DNA of 64,000 nucleotides from Candidatus Villigracilis propinquus. GTDB taxonomy: Bacteria; Chloroflexota; Anaerolineae; Anaerolineales; Villigracilaceae. Numbering within the stretch: the stretch's first letter is position 1; the number at the start of each line of letters is the position of its first letter. The stretch is taken from NCBI GenBank assembly GCA_016714565.1, contig JADKDM010000005.1, positions 124,001 through 188,000 of the forward strand, given 5' to 3'. The notes below the pieces were generated by a model that did not search any database, was not told the origin of the DNA, and saw only the letters and a program-made list of their open reading frames with translations. The translations under genes were made by a program, and so were the position numbers. Below, in pieces: positions 27,667-35,588 of this stretch.

Positions 27667-29545
27667 TATTATTGAGATTACTTGCGAGAAAGATTTGATT
27701 TTTTCCGAGGCGCTTTGCCTTCATTTCCGCATGGTCTGCGGCGAGCATAAGAGATTCCACTGAGTTGCCGTTCTTTGGTAAAGTGGCCACTCCAATGCTT
27801 AATGTATGCCCCGAGACGCCTTTGTTTTCAATCGGTATTTCTTGTGTGCTGGCGCGCGCGGAACTTTGCAGGCGCTTGGCAAATTCAAATGCCCCTGCCT
27901 CGTCGGTATTGGGCAGGATGATGGCAAATTCGTCACCGCCAAACCTTGCAGCGATATCATATTTGCGCAATATATTTTGGATCATTTTCGCCGTAGCCCT
28001 AAGGCGGGTATCGCCTGCGGGATGCCCCCATTTGTCGTTGTAGGCTTTGAATGAATCGATATCGAAGATGATCAGGGAAAGTGGATGACCCAACCGCCTT
28101 GAACGCTCCACTTCTGCGGTGAGGATTTGCTCAAGCGCATGGCGGTTCGAAAGGCCGCTGACGGCGTCAGTCATTGCCATTTCTTTGACCTGCGCGTGCA
28201 GGCGGGCATTGTCCACAGCAAGGGAGATCGGGCCGGAAAGGGTGGTAAGAAGTTCCACATCCTTTTCAGTTAGAATGCGGTTCGCATCGCTTTCCACATT
28301 CAGGGTTCCCAGCACGTTGCCTTCCTTCAAAAGCGGGACGCAAATTTCACTCGTCAGGTTGTTATCAGCCCGCAGGAAAGAGGGCTCTTTGGAGGTATCC
28401 GGGATGAAGTGAACGGTTTTGGATTTTATCGTTCGCCCGGTTACTCCCTGGCTAATATGTATCTTGTGGATCAACATATCTAACGGATACCCGACCTGCG
28501 CTCCGAGGTGAAGATAATCATCCCTGAGCAGGTAAATACTTACATGTGTATACCCGAAGGATTCTTTTAGTTCCTTTACCACGGTTGCGAAGATGGTTTC
28601 CAGATCCAGAGAACTGATGATGACCCGCGAAACCGCCTGAACCGTGGACATGACCAGCAAATGTTCCTGTGACTTTGAATATAACGAGGCTCTTTGCAGG
28701 GAAGCTGAGATCTGATTGGAAAGGGTCTCCAGGGTGGTTACATCCTGCCCGTCAAACCCGTTGGCTTCGACACTTTCCACATAGAGCACGCCAAGCAGGT
28801 CTTTATCACTGAGGATAGGAGTGCAAATCGCAGAGCCATAATGCTCATCGTTCGAGAAATAATAGGGGTCGGTGGCGACATGTTTTGCGATATAGGTTTT
28901 TCGGATCGCCGCTGTATGCCCGATGATGCCTTTCCCTATTCCCTGCCTGAAACCGGGCCGATATCCAAAGTCCTGTGTCCCGGCAATGGCGGTTACTTCC
29001 AGCATATTATCCACTGTCAGGAGGGAGATCGCCGCCTCGGCGTACCCGAAACGGTTTACAACCGCATCAATGGAATGCTGCAGGATCTCCTTTTTATCGA
29101 AGCTCTCCGCGATTTGCCTGCCTACCTCCTCCAGAAGGCTCAGCTGCTCCGAACGGCGAAGTTCCGATTCCAGAAGTCCCTGCTCCTGCGTAATATCATG
29201 AGCTACAAGCACACGCGCAGACAGGGTGTGCTCCTCCCGATTCAATTGCGTGATTGAAACCTCGAACCAGGCTGGCTTGTTATTCTTTGGTATATTGATT
29301 TTTAGGACTGCGTTTGGAAGGTTCCAGTAGCTTCGGAAGGTGTCCGGTTCCGGCAAAACCTCAAAGACGGAAACGCCTTGCAGATTGTCGGGCCTGCCAA
29401 GCCATTTCACTGCAGCGTTATTAATGCTTACGATGCAGTCTTTCCCATCGACGATGATGATCGCATCCCGCAGCTGCTCGAGGGCCAGTGATGCAATATT
29501 TGTGTTCTTCAAGGCGGATGACAATTGATACTGCTCTCCTTGCAA
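27653..29545 (-). CDS. PAS-GAF-GAF-GGDEF diguanylate cyclase
   Basis: 630 residues with no obvious membrane segment. Order: PAS (~20-125, 'LEQLRDAIIIVDGKDCIVSI'), a short coiled linker, GAF1 (~150-300), GAF2 (~310-455, 'SEICVPLLKEGNVLGTLNVE'), then GGDEF (~465-620). The catalytic loop is intact ('ARFGGDEFAIILP'). RKYD five residues upstream matches the RxxD inhibitory I-site, so product feedback is expected. The start is uncertain: TTG at 29545, or a TTG seven codons later with 'aaggag' upstream; no ATG fits. It is followed directly by lysA. The opposed HD-GYP sensor next door suggests local c-di-GMP control. Confidence 0.88.
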   Translation of the reverse strand: MQGEQYQLSSALKNTNIASLALEQLRDAIIIVDGKDCIVSINNAAVKWLGRPDNLQGVSVFEVLPEPDTFRSYWNLPNAVLKINIPKNNKPAWFEVSITQLNREEHTLSARVLVAHDITQEQGLLESELRRSEQLSLLEEVGRQIAESFDKKEILQHSIDAVVNRFGYAEAAISLLTVDNMLEVTAIAGTQDFGYRPGFRQGIGKGIIGHTAAIRKTYIAKHVATDPYYFSNDEHYGSAICTPILSDKDLLGVLYVESVEANGFDGQDVTTLETLSNQISASLQRASLYSKSQEHLLVMSTVQAVSRVIISSLDLETIFATVVKELKESFGYTHVSIYLLRDDYLHLGAQVGYPLDMLIHKIHISQGVTGRTIKSKTVHFIPDTSKEPSFLRADNNLTSEICVPLLKEGNVLGTLNVESDANRILTEKDVELLTTLSGPISLAVDNARLHAQVKEMAMTDAVSGLSNRHALEQILTAEVERSRRLGHPLSLIIFDIDSFKAYNDKWGHPAGDTRLRATAKMIQNILRKYDIAARFGGDEFAIILPNTDEAGAFEFAKRLQSSARASTQEIPIENKGVSGHTLSIGVATLPKNGNSVESLMLAADHAEMKAKRLGKNQIFLASNLNNNESD

Positions 29546-29584
29546 AAAATCTGTTATTGCCGGCGGGTCAAAAAATGCCGATCA

Positions 29585-29962
29585 TCAATCGCTAAAGAAC
29601 AGACTCCACCACACTTCCCAGTTTTGCATTGGAATGGGAGACGGCATAGCGGTGGGGATGATTACCGGCTCACTGCCTGGCACTCCAACAGGGATTACCG
29701 GATGATCGCCTTCCTGCAGATAATGCCCCTCGGTTCGCGCCCATTCTTCCACCGCCACGGTCGACCCTGCATACGCCACTTGTGTTTGCAATGCCACCTG
29801 CGTCTGCATGGCTTGTGTGCCCAATGCGCGGACATGGTCGCGCTGATCATTCAGGCGGTTTAACTCTTCGAGGCGTGAATTGAACTCGATCACGAACAGG
29901 ATCAAAATAAAGATACCGGCAAACGTGATCACGCGGCGAAAACTAATAGAGATATGGGGCAT
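29585..29962 (-). CDS. Septum-formation-initiator (DivIC/FtsL)-like single-pass protein
   Basis: 125 residues. One membrane anchor near the N-terminus ('VITFAGIFILILFVIEF') is followed by a short coiled coil ('NSRLEELNRLNDQRDHVRAL') and a Pro-rich tail. This layout matches DivIC/FtsB-type division proteins, which pair with FtsL/FtsQ at the septum. The match is one of architecture, so the family call is moderate. It lies between the GGDEF gene and rplI and reads away from rplI. Confidence 0.6.
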   Translation of the reverse strand: MPHISISFRRVITFAGIFILILFVIEFNSRLEELNRLNDQRDHVRALGTQAMQTQVALQTQVAYAGSTVAVEEWARTEGHYLQEGDHPVIPVGVPGSEPVIIPTAMPSPIPMQNWEVWWSLFFSD

Positions 29963-30158
29963 GTCTTTATCTTAATCGGATTTCCCCGCATTTGCAAATC
30001 CTTTTAGACTTTCCCACGGCCAGGAACTTTTGCTCGCCCAAGCACAAAAATAGATTAAGAATATGGTACAATCCTGCCCCGCAGGGTAAAATCCTGCTCA
30101 AGCAGGGCGTAGTACCCTTCGCTCTGACATACTCATTGCCAGAAAGGGCTTGAAGAAC
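29963..30158. promoter_or_regulatory. rplI leader with paired short hairpins
   Basis: 'tggtacaat' at about 30074-30082 can serve as a -10. Two similar mini-hairpins follow: 'tcctgccccgcagg' and 'tcctgctcaagcagg'. They lie in the predicted 5' leader of the L9 gene. A regulatory role is possible but unproven. Confidence 0.35.
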
Positions 30159-30710
30159 ATGAAAATTTTGCTTATGAAAGACGTGTACAAACTTGGCCGC
30201 GCAGGGGATATTAAGAAAGTGGCCGACGGCTATGGCCGCAACTTTCTCATTCCTCAGAAACTTGCCGTGCTTGCCACCGAAGGCGCTTTGAAGCAGGTAC
30301 AGCGCATTAAGTCACAGGCTGAAGTTCGCCGCAGCACCCAGAACAACGAGCTTCAGGGCGTTGCCGACCTCATCAAGGATGTAACCCTCACCTTTGCCGC
30401 CAAAGCGGGCGACACCGGTAAACTCTACGGTTCCATCACCACACAGGATATCGCCACCGCGCTCACCGAAAAGATCCGCCACGAAGTGAAACGCCAATTG
30501 GTTGATATTCAACCCATTCGCACACTCGGCGAATTCACCGCTCACATCCGCCTGACCATGGATCTGGTCCCCGAGATCAAGATCGTCGTCCATCGCGAAG
30601 GTGAAGCCGTTGAAGCCCCCGCCGAACCTGAAAAAGAAAAGAAATCGAAAAAGGCCGAAGCACCAGCAGAAGAAGCCGCAGCAGAAGCACCCGCTGCCGC
30701 AACCGAATAA
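30159..30710 (+). CDS. rplI: 50S ribosomal protein L9 with an Ala/Glu/Lys-rich C-terminal tail
   Basis: L9 binds 23S rRNA and helps maintain reading-frame fidelity. The N-domain 'MKILLMKDVYKLGRAGDIKK' followed by 'VADGYGRNFLIPQKLA' is canonical, and the C-domain ('GKLYGSITTQDIA', 'IRTLGEFTAHIRL') is complete by residue ~150. The last ~33 residues are a low-complexity tail of A, E, K and P ('EKEKKSKKAEAPAEEAAAE'), absent from classical L9. The ATG at 30159 is preferred to the upstream TTG at 30150. Confidence 0.96.
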   Translation: MKILLMKDVYKLGRAGDIKKVADGYGRNFLIPQKLAVLATEGALKQVQRIKSQAEVRRSTQNNELQGVADLIKDVTLTFAAKAGDTGKLYGSITTQDIATALTEKIRHEVKRQLVDIQPIRTLGEFTAHIRLTMDLVPEIKIVVHREGEAVEAPAEPEKEKKSKKAEAPAEEAAAEAPAAATE

Positions 30711-30764
30711 GAACAACCTCACATCACCGGCGCAAGTCGGTGATGTTTGTAATACAATACCCCC

Positions 30765-32450
30765 ATGCCCGAATCAATTGGACAACGCCTAAAGCAGACA
30801 CGCGAAGCGCGGTATCTCACGCTCGAAAGAGCCTCCGAAGATACCCGCATTCGTATTCTCTTTTTGCAGGCACTCGAAGCTGACGATTATTCCGTCATCC
30901 CGTCTGCGGCGCAGGGGCGCGGATTTTTACGTAACTACGCCGAGTACCTTGAACTGAACATTGACGAGATGATCGCGGAGATCCAACGCAGCGCGCCTGC
31001 CCCCGTGGATGTGAGCGGGCCTTTGCCGCAGGTCAACCTGCTTGAGACGGAAATTCCGCCGTTGGTGAATGAGGATGAAAATCCCGCGCCTCGTTTTCTG
31101 GACCGTTGGCTGGGTCGCCGTCCGAAAGCAGTTCCCGCCGCTGAGACAGAATCCCTCGAGCCTGTGCTTGAAGAGATTCCTGTTCCAGTTGAAATTGAAT
31201 CCACCGAAACCGTAGCAGAGCCCAAATCTCGCGGACGAAAGAAAAAGAAAGTGGAAGGGGAGACTCTTCCGCCAGCCAGCGTGACGGAGATAAAACCAGC
31301 AGAAGAGACTCTGCCCGTTGATGCCGACCCGCTTCCAGTTAAGGAAGAAGCGAAAGCGGGGCTCGTCTCACAGCTTGTGGCATCCGTCCGATCCCTTTTC
31401 AAAAAGAAAGAAACGCAACCTGCTCCAGTGGAGGAGGAAATTGAAGCGGAGGAAGTGAAGCCGGTTGTGCCGACCCTGCCCGCGGATGTGATCTTTGCTG
31501 AGATCGGCGTGCAGCTGCGCGAACGGCGTGAGTTGATCAGCCTGACGCTTGAGGAAGTGGAACGGCATACGCATTTGCGCGCTGTGTTTTTGAAGGCGCT
31601 CGAAGACGGCGCAATGGACAGGCTGCCTTCGCCCGTGCAAACGCGCGGGATGCTGGCGAATTATGCGGCGTTCCTCGATCTGGATACCGATAAGATTTTG
31701 CTGCGCTTTGCAGATGTGCTGCAGGCGCGGCGGCATGAGAAGTATGCCGAAACCCCGCGCGAGAAAATTCAAACCGAAGTGGTGACATCCATGCCGTTGC
31801 TGCGATCTTTCATCGCTGGCGATCTGGTCTTCGGCGTGGTGATGATCGCGATCCTGGCGGCGCTGGCAATTTGGGGATTTGGGCGTCTGGTCAGTTCGAC
31901 GAACGATCAAAATGAAAATGCAGAAGCCACCGCGCCGTCGATCGTGGATGTGCTTGGCGATGTGCCTTTACCCACGGCTTCGCTGCAATCCACATTTGTG
32001 GCCGTGGATGAAAATATTGCGGCGACCTCGGCGGCGGGGGCAACCCTGTTGATCTCGCCGGAAGCGCCCACCGAGCAGGGTGTGGCTGCCAATGTGACGG
32101 TGAGTATTTTCTCTTTGGAGCGTGTCTTTGTAAAAATTTCCGTGGATGGGGAAGTGGCCTTTGAAGGCCGCATGGCTCCGCGTGAAACGAAAGTGTTTGA
32201 AGCAGAGGATCGGGTGGTGGTGCTGACGGGGAATGCCTCGTCATTACGAGTCACCTATAATGGGGCAGATCTGGGTTTGATGGGCGGCATTGGCGAAGTG
32301 GTCAGCCGTGTGTATTTGATCTCGGGCGTGGTGACGCCGACCGCCACCATTCCGCCTACGCCAACGGAGACTCAACTGGTAACACCGACCGGTACGCCGA
32401 CGTCTACACCCACAGCCACCCCGACTGTGACTCCGCCGGATGGCGGGTAA
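30765..32450 (+). CDS. RodZ-like membrane protein with two HTH domains
   Basis: 561 residues. The first HTH_25 domain (~4-70) begins 'IGQRLKQTREARYLTLERAS' with 'GRGFLRNYAEYLEL'. A second, homologous domain (~245-315) reads 'VQLRERRELISLTLEEVERH' with 'TRGMLANYAAFLDL'. A charged, Pro/Glu-rich linker separates them. One membrane segment ('LVFGVVMIAILAALAIWGF', ~352-372) leads to an extracellular DUF4115-like domain (~430-525) and a 'TPTATPT' tail. Single-HTH relatives (RodZ) anchor MreB and set cell shape; the duplicated HTH is unusual. It is followed by rimO. Confidence 0.85.
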   Translation: MPESIGQRLKQTREARYLTLERASEDTRIRILFLQALEADDYSVIPSAAQGRGFLRNYAEYLELNIDEMIAEIQRSAPAPVDVSGPLPQVNLLETEIPPLVNEDENPAPRFLDRWLGRRPKAVPAAETESLEPVLEEIPVPVEIESTETVAEPKSRGRKKKKVEGETLPPASVTEIKPAEETLPVDADPLPVKEEAKAGLVSQLVASVRSLFKKKETQPAPVEEEIEAEEVKPVVPTLPADVIFAEIGVQLRERRELISLTLEEVERHTHLRAVFLKALEDGAMDRLPSPVQTRGMLANYAAFLDLDTDKILLRFADVLQARRHEKYAETPREKIQTEVVTSMPLLRSFIAGDLVFGVVMIAILAALAIWGFGRLVSSTNDQNENAEATAPSIVDVLGDVPLPTASLQSTFVAVDENIAATSAAGATLLISPEAPTEQGVAANVTVSIFSLERVFVKISVDGEVAFEGRMAPRETKVFEAEDRVVVLTGNASSLRVTYNGADLGLMGGIGEVVSRVYLISGVVTPTATIPPTPTETQLVTPTGTPTSTPTATPTVTPPDGG

Positions 32451-32461
32451 TAAATAAATTT

Positions 32462-32517
32462 TTGGACTCCAGAAGTTTTACTTCTGGACATCCGCAAGTA
32501 GAACTTGCGGACTCCGT
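32462..32517. repeat. Pair of short hairpins between rodZ-like gene and rimO
   Basis: 'tccagaagttttacttctgga' without its last base pairs, then 'tccgcaagtagaacttgcgg': two compact palindromes like those at 480-590, with no T run. Confidence 0.65.
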
Positions 32518-32547
32518 GTAATAAACATTTAGAGTTAGGAAAACAAC

Positions 32548-33900
32548 GTGACGAAAAAAAATACATTTCATTTAGTGTCGCTTGGCTGTGCAAAAAATAC
32601 CGTTGATTCGGATTCGATGGCGCAATTGCTTTTGCGTGATGGTTACCGTTCGATGGATGACCCGTCGAAGGCGGCGGTGTTGATCGTGAACACCTGCGGA
32701 TTCATTGGCCCTGCCAAGGAAGAATCCTACCGTGTGCTGGGCGAGCTTGCCGAATCAAAACTCGATGGGCAGGTGCTCATTGCGGCGGGCTGCCTTACTC
32801 AGCGCTATGGTGTGGAAGTTGCCAAAAAAGTACCGGGCATTGATGGTATTCTCGGCACGCGCCGCTGGATGGATATTGTGCAGGTGGTGAAGGAAGTCCG
32901 CAAGGGGAAGCATCCCGAGCCGATCTATCATTTGCCTGAGACTGCAACCGTCGGCACGGATGAGTACGATGCGCTGCGCGTCAGTGTGGCGGGTGCGAGT
33001 GCATACATCAAAGTGGCAGATGGCTGCCGCCGTCCCTGCGCGTTTTGCGCGATTCCCCTGATTAAGGGAACGGCTGTCTCGCGCCCCGTTGAGGCCATCA
33101 TCCACGAAGCGCGGACGTTGCGCGATAACGGCGTACGCGAGCTGGTCTTGATCGCACAGGACACCACGGATTACGGTCACGACCTCGGCATGAAAGACGG
33201 CCTTGCCATTTTGCTCGAGCAGTTGACAGACGCCGTCCCAGATATTGATTGGATCCGCGTGATGTATTCGTACCCGGGCTATGTCACCGATCGTCTCATT
33301 GAAGTGATGGCAACCCGCAAGCAGGTTCTGCATTATCTCGATATGCCGCTCCAGCACGCGCACCCGAAGACCTTGTACCGCATGAAGCGCCCGTCCAATA
33401 TGGATTGGGTTTACAAGACGATCGGAAAAATGCGCGAGACGGTGAAAGACCTGTCCATGCGTACCACGTTCATCGTTGGGTATCCCGGCGAGACGGATGA
33501 AGAATTCCAGACCCTGTATGATTTCGTGAAGGAAATTCGATTCGACCGCGTGGGAACTTTCCAGTTTTCCTTTGAGCCGGGGACGACATCCGCGCCTCTG
33601 GGCGACCCGGTAGATGCCGCTGTGAAACAGGATAGATTCGAACGCCTGATGGAATTGCAACAGAACATTTCGCTTCAGGTGAATCAATCCTATGTTGGCA
33701 AAACGCTGGATGTGCTGATCGAAGGATTCGATAACGGTATTTCCATCGGCAGGTCGTACCGTGATGCGCCTGAGATCGACGGCATGGTCTTTGTGGAAGG
33801 CAAGGCGAAGGTGGGGGATATTGTCCCTGTGCGGATCACCGGCGCAATGGCCTATGACTTGACAGGCTCATTGATTGAATCCAATTTGATAAAACTGTAG
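32548..33900 (+). CDS. rimO: Ribosomal protein uS12 methylthiotransferase
   Basis: RimO methylthiolates an Asp of S12 using two Fe-S clusters and SAM. The N-terminal MTTase domain has the three cluster cysteines ('VSLGCAKNTVDSDSM', 'IVNTCGFIGPAKEES', 'IAAGCLTQRY'). The radical-SAM CxxxCxxC is 'DGCRRPCAFCAIPLIKG'. 'LDMPLQHAHPKTLYRMKRP' and 'TTFIVGYPGETDEEF' are family motifs; a TRAM domain ends the 450-residue protein. The 'MRTTFIVGYPGE' text and the C-terminal region favour RimO over MiaB. The start codon is GTG. Confidence 0.94.
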   Translation: MTKKNTFHLVSLGCAKNTVDSDSMAQLLLRDGYRSMDDPSKAAVLIVNTCGFIGPAKEESYRVLGELAESKLDGQVLIAAGCLTQRYGVEVAKKVPGIDGILGTRRWMDIVQVVKEVRKGKHPEPIYHLPETATVGTDEYDALRVSVAGASAYIKVADGCRRPCAFCAIPLIKGTAVSRPVEAIIHEARTLRDNGVRELVLIAQDTTDYGHDLGMKDGLAILLEQLTDAVPDIDWIRVMYSYPGYVTDRLIEVMATRKQVLHYLDMPLQHAHPKTLYRMKRPSNMDWVYKTIGKMRETVKDLSMRTTFIVGYPGETDEEFQTLYDFVKEIRFDRVGTFQFSFEPGTTSAPLGDPVDAAVKQDRFERLMELQQNISLQVNQSYVGKTLDVLIEGFDNGISIGRSYRDAPEIDGMVFVEGKAKVGDIVPVRITGAMAYDLTGSLIESNLIKL

Positions 33901-33916
33901 AGAAAATTCTAGAATC

Positions 33917-33956
33917 AAAAAGAGACCGTTGCCTTTTATGGCAACGGTCTCTTTTT
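33917..33956. terminator. Bidirectional terminator
   Basis: Stem aaaaagagaccgttgcc / ggcaacggtctcttttt between convergent rimO and the CopD-like gene. Confidence 0.9.
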
Positions 33957-33959
33957 GAT

Positions 33960-34466
33960 TTACGATACTCTTGCGTAGGCAGTGGCTGCGAGGATCAGGG
34001 CGGAGATCAATAAGTTGAGCCTCAGAATGAGCAATTCTTTGTTCTGAAGTTTTTCCAGTTCCCCTTCACTTGCTTTTTCTTTTTTCATCAACGTGCGGTG
34101 GATGGCTGGAAGCACTTCCCATGTTTGGATGGCGCTGACCACCACCATGAGGATTGCCAGCCCATGTTTGACGAGGATGGCGAGAGACCATTGAGTGCTG
34201 GTGTTCAGGAAGCCGTCATAATGCGGGCTGGTGCTGAGTTGGAAAAGTCCTGTGACGAGCAGCAGTCCCATGCAGAACCACGCGAGTGGTTCGAGTCTCT
34301 TTTGAACAGCGGCGAGAAAGCTAAGTTGGTCGACCAGTTTCAAGGTCCGGGTGGAGGCGGGCAGGACGAGGAGGTTGATCGCGGCGAGGCTTCCGATCCA
34401 TGTGACGGTTGCCAGCATGTGAAGCCAGTAGAGGATCGCCAGTATCCACGCTGAAGGTGTTGTCAT
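33960..34466 (-). CDS. CopD-like small membrane protein
   Basis: 168 residues with four hydrophobic segments. The start 'AILYWLHMLATVTWIGSLAA' has the W-H-x-L-A-x-x-x-W-I-G pattern seen in CopD and related cytochrome-like membrane domains. Further histidines sit in 'LVKHGLAILMVVVSAIQTW', consistent with copper or haem ligands. It is encoded 3 bases after the TPR protein gene and is probably in its operon. Substrate unknown. Confidence 0.65.
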   Translation of the reverse strand: MTTPSAWILAILYWLHMLATVTWIGSLAAINLLVLPASTRTLKLVDQLSFLAAVQKRLEPLAWFCMGLLLVTGLFQLSTSPHYDGFLNTSTQWSLAILVKHGLAILMVVVSAIQTWEVLPAIHRTLMKKEKASEGELEKLQNKELLILRLNLLISALILAATAYARVS

Positions 34467-34469
34467 GAA

Positions 34470-35492
34470 TTATGGCGCTGCTACGGTCGGTGTTTCTGTA
34501 ATGATCGGAACAACTTCAACCGGCGCGGCGGTTTCGGTGGGCGGGTTGCATGCCAGGTTTGCCTGCGCGGCGTTGTTCGAGGAGGTTCCGTCAAGGGTAA
34601 TGATGGAAGATGCGGCGAGGTACAGGTCGTAGGCCTCGCAATATTGCTGCTTGGCGAAGAGTTCATTGGCGTAGCTTGCGAGGGCGGTGGAATATCTCTG
34701 CGAGGCGGTCATGGAGCCGTCCCACATGCTGGGGTAGCCTGCGCTGACCTGCTCAAAGTAGGTGATGGCTTGAGCCCAGTCCAATTCCCAGAAACTTGCA
34801 CCGGTGATGTAGGCACGCGCTCCTTCCCGCAGTCCGGCAGCGTTGTTGTCCAACGGGCCAAAGCGTTCGGCGAGGGTGAGGTAGTAAATGCCGCCTTCGA
34901 GATTGCCTTGATTGACGATCAGGTCATGGCCCTGATTTCGCAGGGCAAAGTAATACATGCTGTCTACCTGTGCGGTTTTGTAGGTAGGGTCCAGCTTGCG
35001 GATGGTGTCCAGTGCGGTGATCGACCCGGGCCAGTCCTGTACTTGAATGAGTTGTTGCGCGCGCAGGAATGCGTTTTCCGCGCCGCTGAAGTCCGGAGTG
35101 GCGGTGAGGGTGGGGGCGACGGTGGGGGTGGGGATGGAGCTCATCACCAGCACTTCGGTTAATCTTTGCTGTGCTCCGGCGTAGCCGGGGTCGCGGCTGA
35201 TGATGAATTCGAGGCGCTGTCTGGCAACTTCAAAACGGCCGGATTCAATATCTACGATGGCGAGAGTGTATTGCTCGGAGAGTTGTTGAGAAAGGATGGC
35301 ATTTCCGGCTTGAACACGAGCGCCAACGCCGGAGGAATATCCGCCAAAAACGCCCAGACCGATGAGCAAAAGAAAGCCTAAAACGCCGATCAGTGTGGAA
35401 CGCCAGCGGGATTGTTTAACCGGTTTGAGCGGTTGGGTATCATCTTCTTTGATGGGTTGAATGGGTTGTGTGTTTCCAGTATGTTCTGACAT
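34470..35492 (-). CDS. Single-pass TPR protein with Thr/Pro linker
   Basis: 340 residues. A cytosolic N-tail, a membrane segment ('LIGVLGFLLLIGLGVFGGY', ~31-50), a TPR-like pair, a Pro/Thr linker ('IPTPTVAPTLTATPDF', ~128-143), then further TPR-like helices (~145-300). A short Pro/Thr tail ends it. The TPTP linkers suggest an extracytoplasmic location. Likely a protein-interaction scaffold; no catalytic motif. It precedes the CopD-like gene. Confidence 0.7.
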   Translation of the reverse strand: MSEHTGNTQPIQPIKEDDTQPLKPVKQSRWRSTLIGVLGFLLLIGLGVFGGYSSGVGARVQAGNAILSQQLSEQYTLAIVDIESGRFEVARQRLEFIISRDPGYAGAQQRLTEVLVMSSIPTPTVAPTLTATPDFSGAENAFLRAQQLIQVQDWPGSITALDTIRKLDPTYKTAQVDSMYYFALRNQGHDLIVNQGNLEGGIYYLTLAERFGPLDNNAAGLREGARAYITGASFWELDWAQAITYFEQVSAGYPSMWDGSMTASQRYSTALASYANELFAKQQYCEAYDLYLAASSIITLDGTSSNNAAQANLACNPPTETAAPVEVVPIITETPTVAAP

Positions 35493-35550
35493 GGGGATGA
35501 TTATACTTCCCTTTGATTTGATGGATTTTTTTCTTATTATTGATTTAAAG

Positions 35551-35584
35551 AGACCCTAAAGGTCTTTAAGACCTTTAGGGTCTT
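35551..35584 (-). terminator. Hairpin after murJ (Family H)
   Basis: agaccctaaaggtct / agacctttagggtct, near-identical core to 16308-16337; 'tttaaatcaat' follows on the minus strand. Confidence 0.65.
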
Positions 35585-35588
35585 TGGT

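Noticed and set aside
32755..33687. 310-codon open frame opposite rimO
   Set aside because: Antisense to a gene with an intact radical-SAM motif; no recognisable domain.
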